This document shows positions 45,405 through 52,929 of a stretch of DNA of 64,000 bases, piece by piece. The position numbers were made by a program, and so were the translations under genes. Origin of the DNA: Streptomyces sp. HUAS CB01 (lineage in GTDB: Bacteria > Actinomycetota > Actinomycetes > Streptomycetales > Streptomycetaceae); NCBI RefSeq assembly GCF_030406905.1, contig NZ_CP129137.1, positions 6,417,501-6,481,500 on the forward strand, read 5' to 3'. Position 1 is the stretch's first letter; every line of letters begins with the position of its first letter. The notes beneath the pieces are model-generated. The model did not search any database. It worked only from the letters and a program-made list of their open reading frames with translations, and was not told the origin of the DNA.

Positions 45405-46739
45405 GTGGAGGCGAGAACCGCACGACGGAAGACGCGCCGGGCCCGCGCGCCCCTGTCCTGGGCGGCGGCCTTCGCGCTGCGCCAGTACGTCGTGGCGTGC
45501 CTCTGGATCGCCCCACTGGTGGGGATCGTCCTCGGCTCGCTCCTCGCGGAGGCCGCGGTGGCGCTCGACGGCGTCGTCCGGGTGCCGGAGGAGTGGCGGT
45601 ACTCCCCGTCCACCGCGAGCAGCGTCCTCAGCTCCATCGTCGGCGCGATGGTCGCCCTGCTCGGTTTCGTCGTGACCATCGGGATCCTGGTCGTCCAGCA
45701 GGCCACCGGGACGCTGTCGCCGCGCTACATGCGGCTCTGGTACCGCGACCGGCTCCAGAAGGCCGTGCTCGCCACCTTCACCGGGACCTTCGCCTTCGCC
45801 TTCTCGCTGCTGCGCAGCATCGAGACGGACTTCGTGCCCGACGTCGGCGTCACGCTCGCGGGAGCGGCGGTCGCGGTGAGCCTGGTGCTGCTGCTGATGT
45901 ACCTCAACCGCTTCATCCACAACCTGCGGCCCGTCGCCATCGCGGCCCTGGTCTCCCGGGCGGGACGGCGGGTGCTCCGCCAGGGGGTGCTGCTGGCGGA
46001 GAGCGGGGCGCTCCGCGGCGCGGACGGGACGCGGGCCCCGCCGGGCGGCCCGGTGACGCCGGTGCCCTCCGCGGCGGGCGGGGCGCTCCAGGGGTTCCAG
46101 CCGGAGCGGCTCGCGGCGCTCGCCGAACGGCACGACTGCTTCGTGGTGCTCACCCACCCCGTCGGCGACTTCGTGCCGCCCGGGGTGACGCTGTTCGAGG
46201 TGCACGGCTCCACGCCGCCCCCGCCCAGGGAACTGACCGGGCTGGTCGCGCTCGGCGTCGAACGGACCATCGAGCAGGATCCCGCCTTCGGACTGCGCAT
46301 CCTCGTGGACATCGCCATCCGGGCGCTCTCCCCGGCGGTGAACGACCCCACGACGGCGGTGCAGGTCCTGAACCACATCGAGGCGTTCCTGCACACCGTC
46401 GGCCGACTGCGGCTGAGCGGGCGCTACACCCTCCACGACGCCCGCGGTGTGCCCCGGCTCGAGGTCCCCGGCCGTTCCTGGCAGGACTTCCTCCAGCTCG
46501 CCGTCACCGAGATCCGCGAGTACGGCACCGGCTCCCTGCAGATCTGCCGGCGCCTGCGGGCGCTGTTCGACGGACTCCTGGACGCCGGCCTGCCCGAACC
46601 TCACCGGGAGGCGGTACGGACGGAGCTGCGCCTCCTCGGCGAGGCGGTGGAGCGCCAGTACGCCGACCCGGTCCGCCGGACCGCCGCGCTGACCCCCGAC
46701 CGCCAGGGCATCGGGGGAGGCGCGGGTCGCCGGACCTGA
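45405..46739 (+). CDS. DUF2254-domain membrane protein
   Basis: A 444-residue protein with four membrane helices in its first half (for example VVACLWIAPLVGIVLGSLLAEAAVAL and VLSSIVGAMVALLGFVVTIGILVVQQATGTLSPRYMR), and a cytoplasmic C-terminal half with DPAFGLRILVDIAIRALSPAVNDPTTAVQVLNHIEAFL, the DUF2254 signature. Function unknown; it looks channel-like. The GTG at 45405 follows GGGAAGGGC; longer in-frame starts at 45348 and 45384 exist. The C-terminus lies in a 55-bp repeat. Confidence 0.82.
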   Translation: MEARTARRKTRRARAPLSWAAAFALRQYVVACLWIAPLVGIVLGSLLAEAAVALDGVVRVPEEWRYSPSTASSVLSSIVGAMVALLGFVVTIGILVVQQATGTLSPRYMRLWYRDRLQKAVLATFTGTFAFAFSLLRSIETDFVPDVGVTLAGAAVAVSLVLLLMYLNRFIHNLRPVAIAALVSRAGRRVLRQGVLLAESGALRGADGTRAPPGGPVTPVPSAAGGALQGFQPERLAALAERHDCFVVLTHPVGDFVPPGVTLFEVHGSTPPPPRELTGLVALGVERTIEQDPAFGLRILVDIAIRALSPAVNDPTTAVQVLNHIEAFLHTVGRLRLSGRYTLHDARGVPRLEVPGRSWQDFLQLAVTEIREYGTGSLQICRRLRALFDGLLDAGLPEPHREAVRTELRLLGEAVERQYADPVRRTAALTPDRQGIGGGAGRRT

Positions 46740-47050
46740 GCCGGGAACCGGCCGCACGCGGTCCCGCGCGGAACCCCGTGCCGGCGTGGGAAGGGGCCGC
46801 GGCAGGACCGGGCCGGGGTCGGGGCCGGGCCGGAACCCGCCGGGCGTGCGGCCGCGCGGGGGCGGACTGCGTCCGGAGTCGGTTGCGACGGAACCCGCGG
46901 GGCCCGGCCGGATCTCCGGGGCCCCGTGCGGGATCCCGTCCGGGTCGTCCCGCGCCGGTTGCGACCGGAGTCGGCTCCGGGCCCGTGCCGGAACCCGCCG
47001 GACCTGAGCCGGGAACCGGCCGCGCGGGGTCCCGCGCGGAACCCCGTGCC
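46728..47050. repeat. Pair of 55-bp repeats and degenerate GGAACCCGCCGG copies
   Basis: A 55-base segment at 46728-46782, which includes the DUF2254 stop codon, recurs at 46996-47050 with two differences. Between the copies, GGAACCCGCCGG-like words recur in variant form, for example near 46829, 46889 and 46991. Confidence 0.75.
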
Positions 47051-47334
47051 TGCGTAGGACGCGGCCCGGCTGCGGCTGAGACGGAACCGCCGGGCCCGTG
47101 CCGGACCCCGGTGCCCCCGCGCCGGCTCGATCACGTCCGGTGCCCGGAATGTGACATCACGCACGCGGACCGTCCCGGCCGACGCGCCCGCAGCCCCCGT
47201 GCCGGGCGGCGGGAGGGGCGGGCCGCGCCGCGAGCGCTCAGGGCCGGGGCCGTCCCCGGATGGCACAATCGGGCACGGCGGACGCCGCCCGCCTCCGGTG
47301 ATCCGGACCCGCCCCCACGATCCGCAGGGACGCC
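46740..47334. other. Gene-free repeat-rich gap
   Basis: About 600 bases between DUF2254 and the sugar kinase, with no supported gene. The left two thirds are repeat-like (see separate entry); GTGACATCAC at 47151-47160 is a small palindrome that may belong to the kinase promoter. Confidence 0.6.
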
Positions 47335-48522
47335 TTGAGCACGTACCGCGACTTCGCCCACCGTGGCTCCGCCCGCGCCACCGTCCTGCGGACCGTCGGC
47401 ACCCGGGAGCGGCGCTCGCACCTCACCGCGCCCCGCGTCCCCACCGTGGGCATCGACATCGGCGGCACCAAGGTGATGGCCGGTGTCGTGGACGCCGACG
47501 GGGTCATCCTGGAGAAGATCCGCACGGAGACCCCGGACAAGTCCAAGAGCCCCAAGGTCGTCGAGGACACCATCGTGGAGCTGGTCCTCGACCTCTCCGA
47601 CCGGCACGACGTGCACGCCGTCGGCATCGGTGCCGCCGGATGGGTGGACGCCGACCGCTCCAAGGTGCTGTTCGCCCCGCACCTGGCCTGGCGCAACGAG
47701 CCGCTGCGGGACTCGCTGCAGAACCGTCTCGCCGTCCCGGTGATGGTCGACAACGACGCCAACACCGCCGCCTGGGCCGAGTGGCGCTTCGGTGCCGGCC
47801 GCGGCGAGGACCATCTCGTCATGATCACGCTCGGCACCGGCATCGGCGGCGCGATCCTGGAGGACGGCCGGGTCAAGCGCGGCAAGTTCGGCGTCGCCGG
47901 CGAGTTCGGCCACATGCAGGTCGTCCCCGGCGGACACCGCTGCGCGTGCGGCAACCGCGGCTGCTGGGAGCAGTACAGCTCCGGCAACGCCCTGGTCCGC
48001 GAGGCGCGCGAGCTGGCAGCCGCGGACTCACCGGTCGCGTACAACATCATCGAGCGGGTCAAGGGCAACGTCCCCGACATCACCGGCCCGCTGATCACCG
48101 AGCTGGCCCGGGAGGGCGACGCCATGTGCGTCGAGCTCCTCCAGGACATCGGCCAGTGGCTCGGCGTCGGCATCGCCAACCTGGCCGCCGCCCTCGACCC
48201 TTCGTGCTTCGTCATCGGCGGTGGCGTCAGCGCCGCGGACGACCTGCTCATCGGGCCCGCACGGGACGCGTTCCGGCGTCATCTCACCGGCCGCGGCTAC
48301 CGGCCCGAGGCCCGTATCGCCAAGGCCCAGCTCGGACCCGAGGCGGGTATGGTCGGCGCGGCCGACCTCGCGCGGCTCGTCGCCCGCCGGTTCCGCCGCG
48401 CCAAGCGGCGCCGCGTCGAGCGGTACGAGAGATACGAGCGCTACGCCCAGGTCCTCCGCGGCGCCGGAGGAATCGGCGACACCGGCGACAGTGCCCGCCC
48501 CACCCCCCAGGACCCCGAGTGA
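47335..48522 (+). CDS. ROK-family glucokinase-like sugar kinase
   Basis: A 395-residue cytoplasmic kinase. VPTVGIDIGGTKVMAGVVDADG (about 36-57) is the phosphate-binding loop, DNDANTAAWAEWRFG the catalytic Asp region, and GHRCACGNRGCWEQYSSG the zinc-binding CxCGxxGCxE motif that marks ROK kinases. It phosphorylates glucose or a related hexose. Compared with the usual 310-320 residues, this protein has about 35 extra at the N-terminus and 45 at the C-terminus, including ERYERYERYAQ, so it is a paralogue of the main glucose kinase. The TTG start follows AGGGACG. The next gene overlaps its stop (GTGA). Confidence 0.87.
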   Translation: MSTYRDFAHRGSARATVLRTVGTRERRSHLTAPRVPTVGIDIGGTKVMAGVVDADGVILEKIRTETPDKSKSPKVVEDTIVELVLDLSDRHDVHAVGIGAAGWVDADRSKVLFAPHLAWRNEPLRDSLQNRLAVPVMVDNDANTAAWAEWRFGAGRGEDHLVMITLGTGIGGAILEDGRVKRGKFGVAGEFGHMQVVPGGHRCACGNRGCWEQYSSGNALVREARELAAADSPVAYNIIERVKGNVPDITGPLITELAREGDAMCVELLQDIGQWLGVGIANLAAALDPSCFVIGGGVSAADDLLIGPARDAFRRHLTGRGYRPEARIAKAQLGPEAGMVGAADLARLVARRFRRAKRRRVERYERYERYAQVLRGAGGIGDTGDSARPTPQDPE

Positions 48523-49097
48523 AGACCCTGCCCCGACAGACCCCACCCGTGGAAGAGAACGTGCGTCCCCCCGAGGACCGGCGCCACATGATCTGGCGCC
48601 GTGTGCTGACCGCGATCGTCATCGTGCTGCTCATCGGCATCCCCGCCGGGTACCTGGTGATCTCCGCGGAGCAGAGCAGGGACAGCGGCCGGGACAAGGA
48701 GGCCGAGTCGTCGGCGACCGGGCTGCGCGAGAACTGGCCGTCCAAGATGAAGCGCCGGGTCTTCGAGGTGCCGATCCCGGCCCGCTCCACCGAGGTCGCC
48801 TACTACGAGACCAGCAACTGGAAGTCGAGCCGGCTGTACGTCAAGTTCCGTACGACCGCCGGCGGGCTCGACGCGTTCCTCAACGACGTCGGTACCAGTC
48901 GTGCGCGGCTGAAGACCGGCCAGGTCACCATCCACGAGCGCGACGCGGCAACCGTCGGCTGGGTCTTCCGGCCCGAGGCCGCATGGGCCGGAACGTCGCA
49001 CAAGCAGCGCGATCCCCGTCCCAGCCAGGACATCGCCGTGGATCTGACCGATCCGTCCGCACCCATGGTGTTTGTGGTCTCGACCGCGACCCCCTGA
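48519..49097 (+). CDS. Single-pass membrane protein of unknown function
   Basis: A 192-residue protein with one membrane helix near the N-terminus (VLTAIVIVLLIGIPAGYLVIS) and an extracytoplasmic domain of about 140 residues, with VFEVPIPARSTEVAYYETSNWKSSRLYVKFRTTAGGLDAFLNDVG and VGWVFRPEAAWAGTSHKQ. No family is recognised. The GTG start overlaps the kinase stop, so the two are co-translated, although no functional link is known. Confidence 0.65.
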   Translation: MKTLPRQTPPVEENVRPPEDRRHMIWRRVLTAIVIVLLIGIPAGYLVISAEQSRDSGRDKEAESSATGLRENWPSKMKRRVFEVPIPARSTEVAYYETSNWKSSRLYVKFRTTAGGLDAFLNDVGTSRARLKTGQVTIHERDAATVGWVFRPEAAWAGTSHKQRDPRPSQDIAVDLTDPSAPMVFVVSTATP

Positions 49098-49121
49098 GCC
49101 GGAACCACTCCGTCCGCTCAC

Positions 49122-49127
49122 TACTGT
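49122..49127 (+). promoter_or_regulatory. -10 box (TACTGT) of pcaDC-like gene
   Basis: TACTGT ends 7 bases before the GTG at 49135. A GGAG lies within 4 bases of the start, too close for normal initiation, so a leaderless start is favoured. Confidence 0.4.
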
Positions 49128-49134
49128 GGAGCGG

Positions 49135-50421
49135 GTGAGTGAGCAGACGCAGACGCCCCCGAAGACCCTGCAGTACCGGATCGACGGCCCCGACGACGCG
49201 CCCGTCCTCATCCTCGGGCCGTCGCTCGGCACGACCTGGCACATGTGGGACCGGCAGGTGCCGGAGCTGTCGCGGCAGTGGCGGGTGCTGCGCTTCGACC
49301 TGCCGGGCCACGGCGGCGCGCCCGCCCACCCGGCCGGGTCGGTGACCGAACTCGCCGACCGCCTCGTCGCCACCCTCGACGAGCTCGGCGTCCAGCGCTT
49401 CGGCTACGCGGGCTGCTCCGTCGGCGGCGCGGTCGGCATCGACCTGGCGCTGCGGCTCCCGCACCGCGTCGCCTCGCTCGCCCTGGTCGCCGCCTCGCCG
49501 AGGTTCGGCACCGCCGACGAGTTCCGCCGGCGCGGGGTGATCGTCCGTACCAACGGCCTCGACCCGATGGCCCGCACGGCTCCCGACCAGTGGTTCACCC
49601 CGGGTTTCGCGGCCACGCAGCCGGCGATCGTCGAGTGGGCCGTGCAGATGGTGCGCACCACCGACCCCGGCTGCTACATCGCCGCCTGCGAGGCACTGGC
49701 CGCCTTCGACGTACGGGCCGAGCTGGGGCGGGTCGGCGTGCCGACGCTGGTCCTGGTGGGCTCCGAGGACCACCTGACGGGGCCCGCCGAGGCACGCACC
49801 CTGGTCGCCGGGATACCGGACGCCCGGCTCGCCCTCGTCCCGGGCGCCTCGCACCTCGCGCCCGTGGAGCAGCCGGCCGCGGTGACCGACCTGCTCGTAC
49901 GGCACTTCTCCCTGGCCTGGCAGGACACCCTCCACGCGATCCCCGTGCCGTCGTCGGTCCCGTCCGTCTCCGCGCCCGTGGCCCCCGTCGCCGAGATCGC
50001 CCCGGCCGCCGAGCAGCCGCACCCCGCCGGCGCGGTACGGCCCGACCCGTACGAGGCGGGGATGAAGGTCCGGCGCGCGGTTCTGGGCGACGCGCACGTC
50101 GACCGGGCGACGGAGACGGCGGACGAGTTCACCGCGGACTTCCAGGAGCTGATCACGCGCTACGCCTGGGGCGAGGTCTGGACGCGCGAGGGCCTGGACC
50201 GAAGGACCCGCAGCGCGGTCACCCTCACGGCCCTGGTCGCGGGCGGTCACCTGGACGAACTGGTCTTCCACACGCGTGCCGCGCTCCGCAACGGCCTCAC
50301 CCCCACGGAGATCCGCGAGATCCTCATCCACGCGGGCGTCTACTGCGGCGTTCCGGCGGCGAACGCCGCGTTCCGGGTCGCCCAGTCGGTGATCCGCGAG
50401 GAGACGACCCCGCGCGACTGA
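49135..50421 (+). CDS. pcaL: Fused 3-oxoadipate enol-lactonase / 4-carboxymuconolactone decarboxylase
   Basis: A 428-residue two-domain enzyme. Residues about 1-265 form an alpha/beta hydrolase with LGTTWHMWDRQVPEL, the nucleophile serine in GYAGCSVGGAVGIDLALRLP and late VPGASHLAPVEQP histidine, matching PcaD. After an Ala/Pro-rich linker, about 300-428 form the carboxymuconolactone decarboxylase domain (VRRAVLGDAHVDRATETADEFTADFQELITRYAWGEVW), matching PcaC. Together they convert 4-carboxymuconolactone to 3-oxoadipate in protocatechuate breakdown. The same fusion occurs in Streptomyces and Rhodococcus pca clusters, but no other pca gene is in the window. Confidence 0.9.
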   Translation: MSEQTQTPPKTLQYRIDGPDDAPVLILGPSLGTTWHMWDRQVPELSRQWRVLRFDLPGHGGAPAHPAGSVTELADRLVATLDELGVQRFGYAGCSVGGAVGIDLALRLPHRVASLALVAASPRFGTADEFRRRGVIVRTNGLDPMARTAPDQWFTPGFAATQPAIVEWAVQMVRTTDPGCYIAACEALAAFDVRAELGRVGVPTLVLVGSEDHLTGPAEARTLVAGIPDARLALVPGASHLAPVEQPAAVTDLLVRHFSLAWQDTLHAIPVPSSVPSVSAPVAPVAEIAPAAEQPHPAGAVRPDPYEAGMKVRRAVLGDAHVDRATETADEFTADFQELITRYAWGEVWTREGLDRRTRSAVTLTALVAGGHLDELVFHTRAALRNGLTPTEIREILIHAGVYCGVPAANAAFRVAQSVIREETTPRD

Positions 50422-50445
50422 GCGCCGGGCCCGCCGGCCGTGCCC

Positions 50446-50473
50446 CCTCCCGGTCCGGGCGTGGGCCGGGAGG
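50446..50473. terminator. Hairpin after the fused PcaDC gene
   Basis: CCTCCCGG (50446-50453) and CCGGGAGG (50466-50473) form a perfect 8-bp stem with a 12-base loop, 24 bases after the stop codon. Confidence 0.65.
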
Positions 50474-50575
50474 CGCCCGGGGGTGCGCCGTCCGCCGTTC
50501 GGGAAGGCGCCGGGCGGGGAAAGATCCGTTCGGGGAACGAGGCGCGCCGCGTCGGGCGGGGCCCGGACGGAGAGG

Positions 50576-51220
50576 ATGGTCGTCCCCGTGAAGCTCACCA
50601 AGAAGTCGCACGCCTGCATCCGCCTCGAGAAGGCCGGCCGGACCCTCGTCGTCGATCCCGGGGTCTTCAGCGAGGCCGACGCCGCCGCCGGGGCCGACGC
50701 GCTGCTCGTCACGCACGAGCACCCGGACCACTTCAGCGAGGAACGGCTCCGTGTCGCGCTCGACGCCGATCCCGCCGTCGAGGTCTGGACCCTCCGCAGC
50801 GTCGCCGAGCAGCTCTCGGCCGCCTTCCCCGGCCGGGTGCACACCGTCGGTGACGGCGACACCTTCACCGCCGCCGGCTTCGACGTGCAGGTGCACGGCG
50901 AACTGCACGCCGTCATCCACCCCGACCTGCCGAGGATCACCAACGTCGGCTTCCTCGTGGACGGTTCGGTCTTCCACCCCGGCGACGCCCTCACCGTCCC
51001 CGGCGAACAGGTGGAGACGCTGATGATCCCGGTGATGGCCCCGTGGAACAAGGTCGCCGAGGTCATCGAGTACGTCCGCGAGGTCAAGCCGCGCCTGGCC
51101 GTCGACATCCACGACGCCCTGCTCACCGACCTCGCCCGCCCGATCTACGACACCCACATCGGGAACCTGGGCGGCGCCGAGCACCGTCGGCTCGCCGCCG
51201 GGGAGTCCACCGAGCTCTGA
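50576..51220 (+). CDS. Metallo-beta-lactamase-fold hydrolase
   Basis: A 214-residue MBL-fold protein. VVDPGVFSEADAAAGADALLVTHEHPDHFS holds the HxHxDH metal-binding motif (here HEHPDHF), and later VDGSVFHPGDALTVPG and AVDIHDAL add the remaining ligands. It resembles the UlaG-like subgroup, often putative L-ascorbate-6-phosphate lactonases, but the substrate is unknown. The ATG at 50576 follows GACGGAGAGG; a GTG at 50588 is also possible. Confidence 0.83.
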   Translation: MVVPVKLTKKSHACIRLEKAGRTLVVDPGVFSEADAAAGADALLVTHEHPDHFSEERLRVALDADPAVEVWTLRSVAEQLSAAFPGRVHTVGDGDTFTAAGFDVQVHGELHAVIHPDLPRITNVGFLVDGSVFHPGDALTVPGEQVETLMIPVMAPWNKVAEVIEYVREVKPRLAVDIHDALLTDLARPIYDTHIGNLGGAEHRRLAAGESTEL

Positions 51221-51264
51221 GAACGGCGCCCTCCGGCGGACGGGCGACGGCGCCCGTCTCCCGC

Positions 51265-51300
51265 CGGCCCCGGCCCGGCCCCGGCCCGGCCCCGGCCCGG
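51265..51300. repeat. Tandem 11-bp repeat CCCCGGCCCGG
   Basis: About three copies of the 11-mer stand in tandem between two genes, 64-76 bases before the exonuclease promoter. It resembles a short minisatellite formed by slippage. Confidence 0.6.
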
Positions 51301-51363
51301 TCACGGCGGGACACCGGCCGGTCCGGGAACTCCCGTCCGCCCGTGACTGTCCGACCCCGCGGT

Positions 51364-51369
51364 TACGCT
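51364..51369 (+). promoter_or_regulatory. -10 box (TACGCT) of exonuclease III gene
   Basis: TACGCT ends 7 bases before the ATG at 51377 and there is no ribosome-binding site, again pointing to a leaderless mRNA. Confidence 0.45.
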
Positions 51370-51376
51370 TGGCGGC

Positions 51377-52156
51377 ATGCGCATCGCCACCTTCAACGTC
51401 AATTCGATCACCGCCCGGCTCCCGCGGCTGCTCGCCTGGCTGGAGAGCAGCGGCACGGACGTGCTGTGCATCCAGGAGACCAAGTGCACCGCCGAGCAGT
51501 TCCCCGCGGACGCCCTGAAGGAGCTCGGCTACGAGTCCGCGGTCAACGCCGACGGCAGGTGGAACGGCGTGGCGGTGGTCTCCCGCGTGGGCCTCGACGA
51601 CGTCGCGCAGGGCCTGCCCGGCGGCCCGGAGTACGGCGGCGTGCAGGAGCCGCGGGCGCTCAGCGCCACCTGCGGCCCGGTCCGCGTCTGGTCGGTGTAC
51701 GTGCCGAACGGCCGCGAGGTCGCCCATGAGCACTACGCGTACAAGCTGGCCTGGCTGGAGGCGCTGAGGGCCGCGGTCGCGGAGGACGCGGCGGGGGACC
51801 GCCCGTTCGCGGTGCTCGGCGACTACAACATCGCGCCGACCGACGACGACGTGTGGGATCCGGCCTTCTTCGAGGGTATGACCCATGTGACCGAGCCGGA
51901 GCGTGCCGCCCTGGCCGGGCTGCGCGAGGCGGGCCTCGCCGACGTGGTGCCGCGCCCGCTGAAGTACGACCACCCGTTCACGTACTGGGACTACCGCCAG
52001 CTGTGCTTCCCCAAGAACCGGGGCATGCGCATCGACCTGGTGTACGGCAACGAGCCGTTCGCCGAGGCCGTCAAGGACAGCTACGTCGACCGCGAGGAGC
52101 GCAAGGGCAAGGGCGCCTCGGACCATGCCCCCGTCGTGGTCGATCTCGACCTCTGA
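51377..52156 (+). CDS. xthA: Exodeoxyribonuclease III
   Basis: A 259-residue DNA-repair enzyme that cleaves at abasic sites and digests 3' ends. MRIATFNVNSITARLPRLLAWL and VLCIQETKC give the catalytic Asn and Glu, FAVLGDYNIAPTDDDVWDP the Asp-Asn pair, and GASDHAPVVVDLDL the terminal catalytic His. RIDLVYGN is the family-specific RIDYIL-like motif. Length and motif order are normal for ExoIII of the ExoA type. It precedes a small gene of unknown function by 80 bases. Confidence 0.95.
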   Translation: MRIATFNVNSITARLPRLLAWLESSGTDVLCIQETKCTAEQFPADALKELGYESAVNADGRWNGVAVVSRVGLDDVAQGLPGGPEYGGVQEPRALSATCGPVRVWSVYVPNGREVAHEHYAYKLAWLEALRAAVAEDAAGDRPFAVLGDYNIAPTDDDVWDPAFFEGMTHVTEPERAALAGLREAGLADVVPRPLKYDHPFTYWDYRQLCFPKNRGMRIDLVYGNEPFAEAVKDSYVDREERKGKGASDHAPVVVDLDL

Positions 52157-52236
52157 CCGGTCCGGGGCCGCGCACTCCGGCCGGCGCCCGCGCGCCCAGT
52201 GGTGCGCCCGTCCACGGGAATGCGAGGCTGATCCGT

Positions 52237-52677
52237 ATGAACATCCCTTTCTTGGACAACTGGCGAAAACGGCACGGCAGCGCACGGAGCCAGTCGCCGG
52301 CGTCCACCGTCGGGGGCGACCCGGAGGGTGTGGCGGAGCTGCTGTCCGAGTGCGAGCTGCTGCGGGCGCGGGTGGGTCAGCAGGGGCTCGAACTGGATGA
52401 CACCCCGGCCTCGTTGGAGGCGCTCGACCAGCTGCCCCCGCGCTGGCGGGACGACCCGGAGGAACTGCCCTGGCTGGGGAACGACGCGGGCCTCTATCTG
52501 GGCACCGTGATCGTCCGCACCGTGCGGGGTGCCGCCTGGCACGTCTGGCCGGGCGGCCACCCCGTGGTGCGGCTCGCCTCCGGGCGTGAGGTCAATGTGG
52601 TGGAGGCGGGGCTCGACTGGGCGGTGCACGGATCGCCCGAGCTGTCCCAGGTGTACGCGGAGGCGGCCGAGGCCTGA
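52237..52677 (+). CDS. Conserved hypothetical protein, DUF6278-like
   Basis: A 146-residue soluble protein: MNIPFLDNWRKRHG at the start, then EGVAELLSECELLRARVGQQGLELDD, WLGNDAGLYLGTVIVRTVRGAAWHVWPGGHPVVRLASGREVNVVEAGLDWAVHG in short blocks. The pattern PWLGNDAGLYLGTV is typical of a Streptomyces family that I recall as DUF6278; no function is known. The ATG follows GAGGCTGATCC. It is on the same strand as xthA, 80 bases downstream. Confidence 0.7.
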   Translation: MNIPFLDNWRKRHGSARSQSPASTVGGDPEGVAELLSECELLRARVGQQGLELDDTPASLEALDQLPPRWRDDPEELPWLGNDAGLYLGTVIVRTVRGAAWHVWPGGHPVVRLASGREVNVVEAGLDWAVHGSPELSQVYAEAAEA

Positions 52678-52929
52678 CCGGCCCCCGTCCCTTTAGATGG
52701 CTATTACCGCTTATGTCCTATTCGGTGCGTGTCGGGACGTGAAGTGCCTTGCCTGGCTGGATAGTTTGCGCTGACCTCGACACCGCCGAGATTGGGGCAG
52801 AGCAGCGTATGGCCGTCGATCTGCTGATCGAGTTGAGTGACGTCGACAAGGACCGCGTGTGCGAGGCGCGTTCCCCAGAGCCGGGCAGTAGCTCGTAGAG
52901 CCCGTGCCCGGCTCGGCGTCGGCCGGAGA
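52678..52929. other. Lower-GC gap
   Basis: The left part (about 52690-52790) is unusually AT-rich for this window (for example TTTAGATGGCTATTACCGCTTATG). No known gene is present; a 29-codon open frame is listed separately. Confidence 0.5.
52809..52898 (+). CDS. Possible 29-codon open frame of unknown function
   Basis: ATG at 52809 opens MAVDLLIELSDVDKDRVCEA and ends at TAG 52896-52898. GGGGCAG upstream could act as a ribosome-binding site. It is acidic and contains one cysteine. No homologue is recognised; it may be chance or part of a decayed gene. Confidence 0.2.
   Translation: MAVDLLIELSDVDKDRVCEARSPEPGSSS

Noticed and set aside
47151..47160. GTGACATCAC as a CRP-type site
   Set aside because: The spacing between half-sites is too short for the CRP consensus, and the site is only 10 bases.
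51265..51300. CCCCGGCCCGG repeats as a terminator
   Set aside because: It can fold in many registers, but a better hairpin follows the pcaDC gene and no unique stem forms here.
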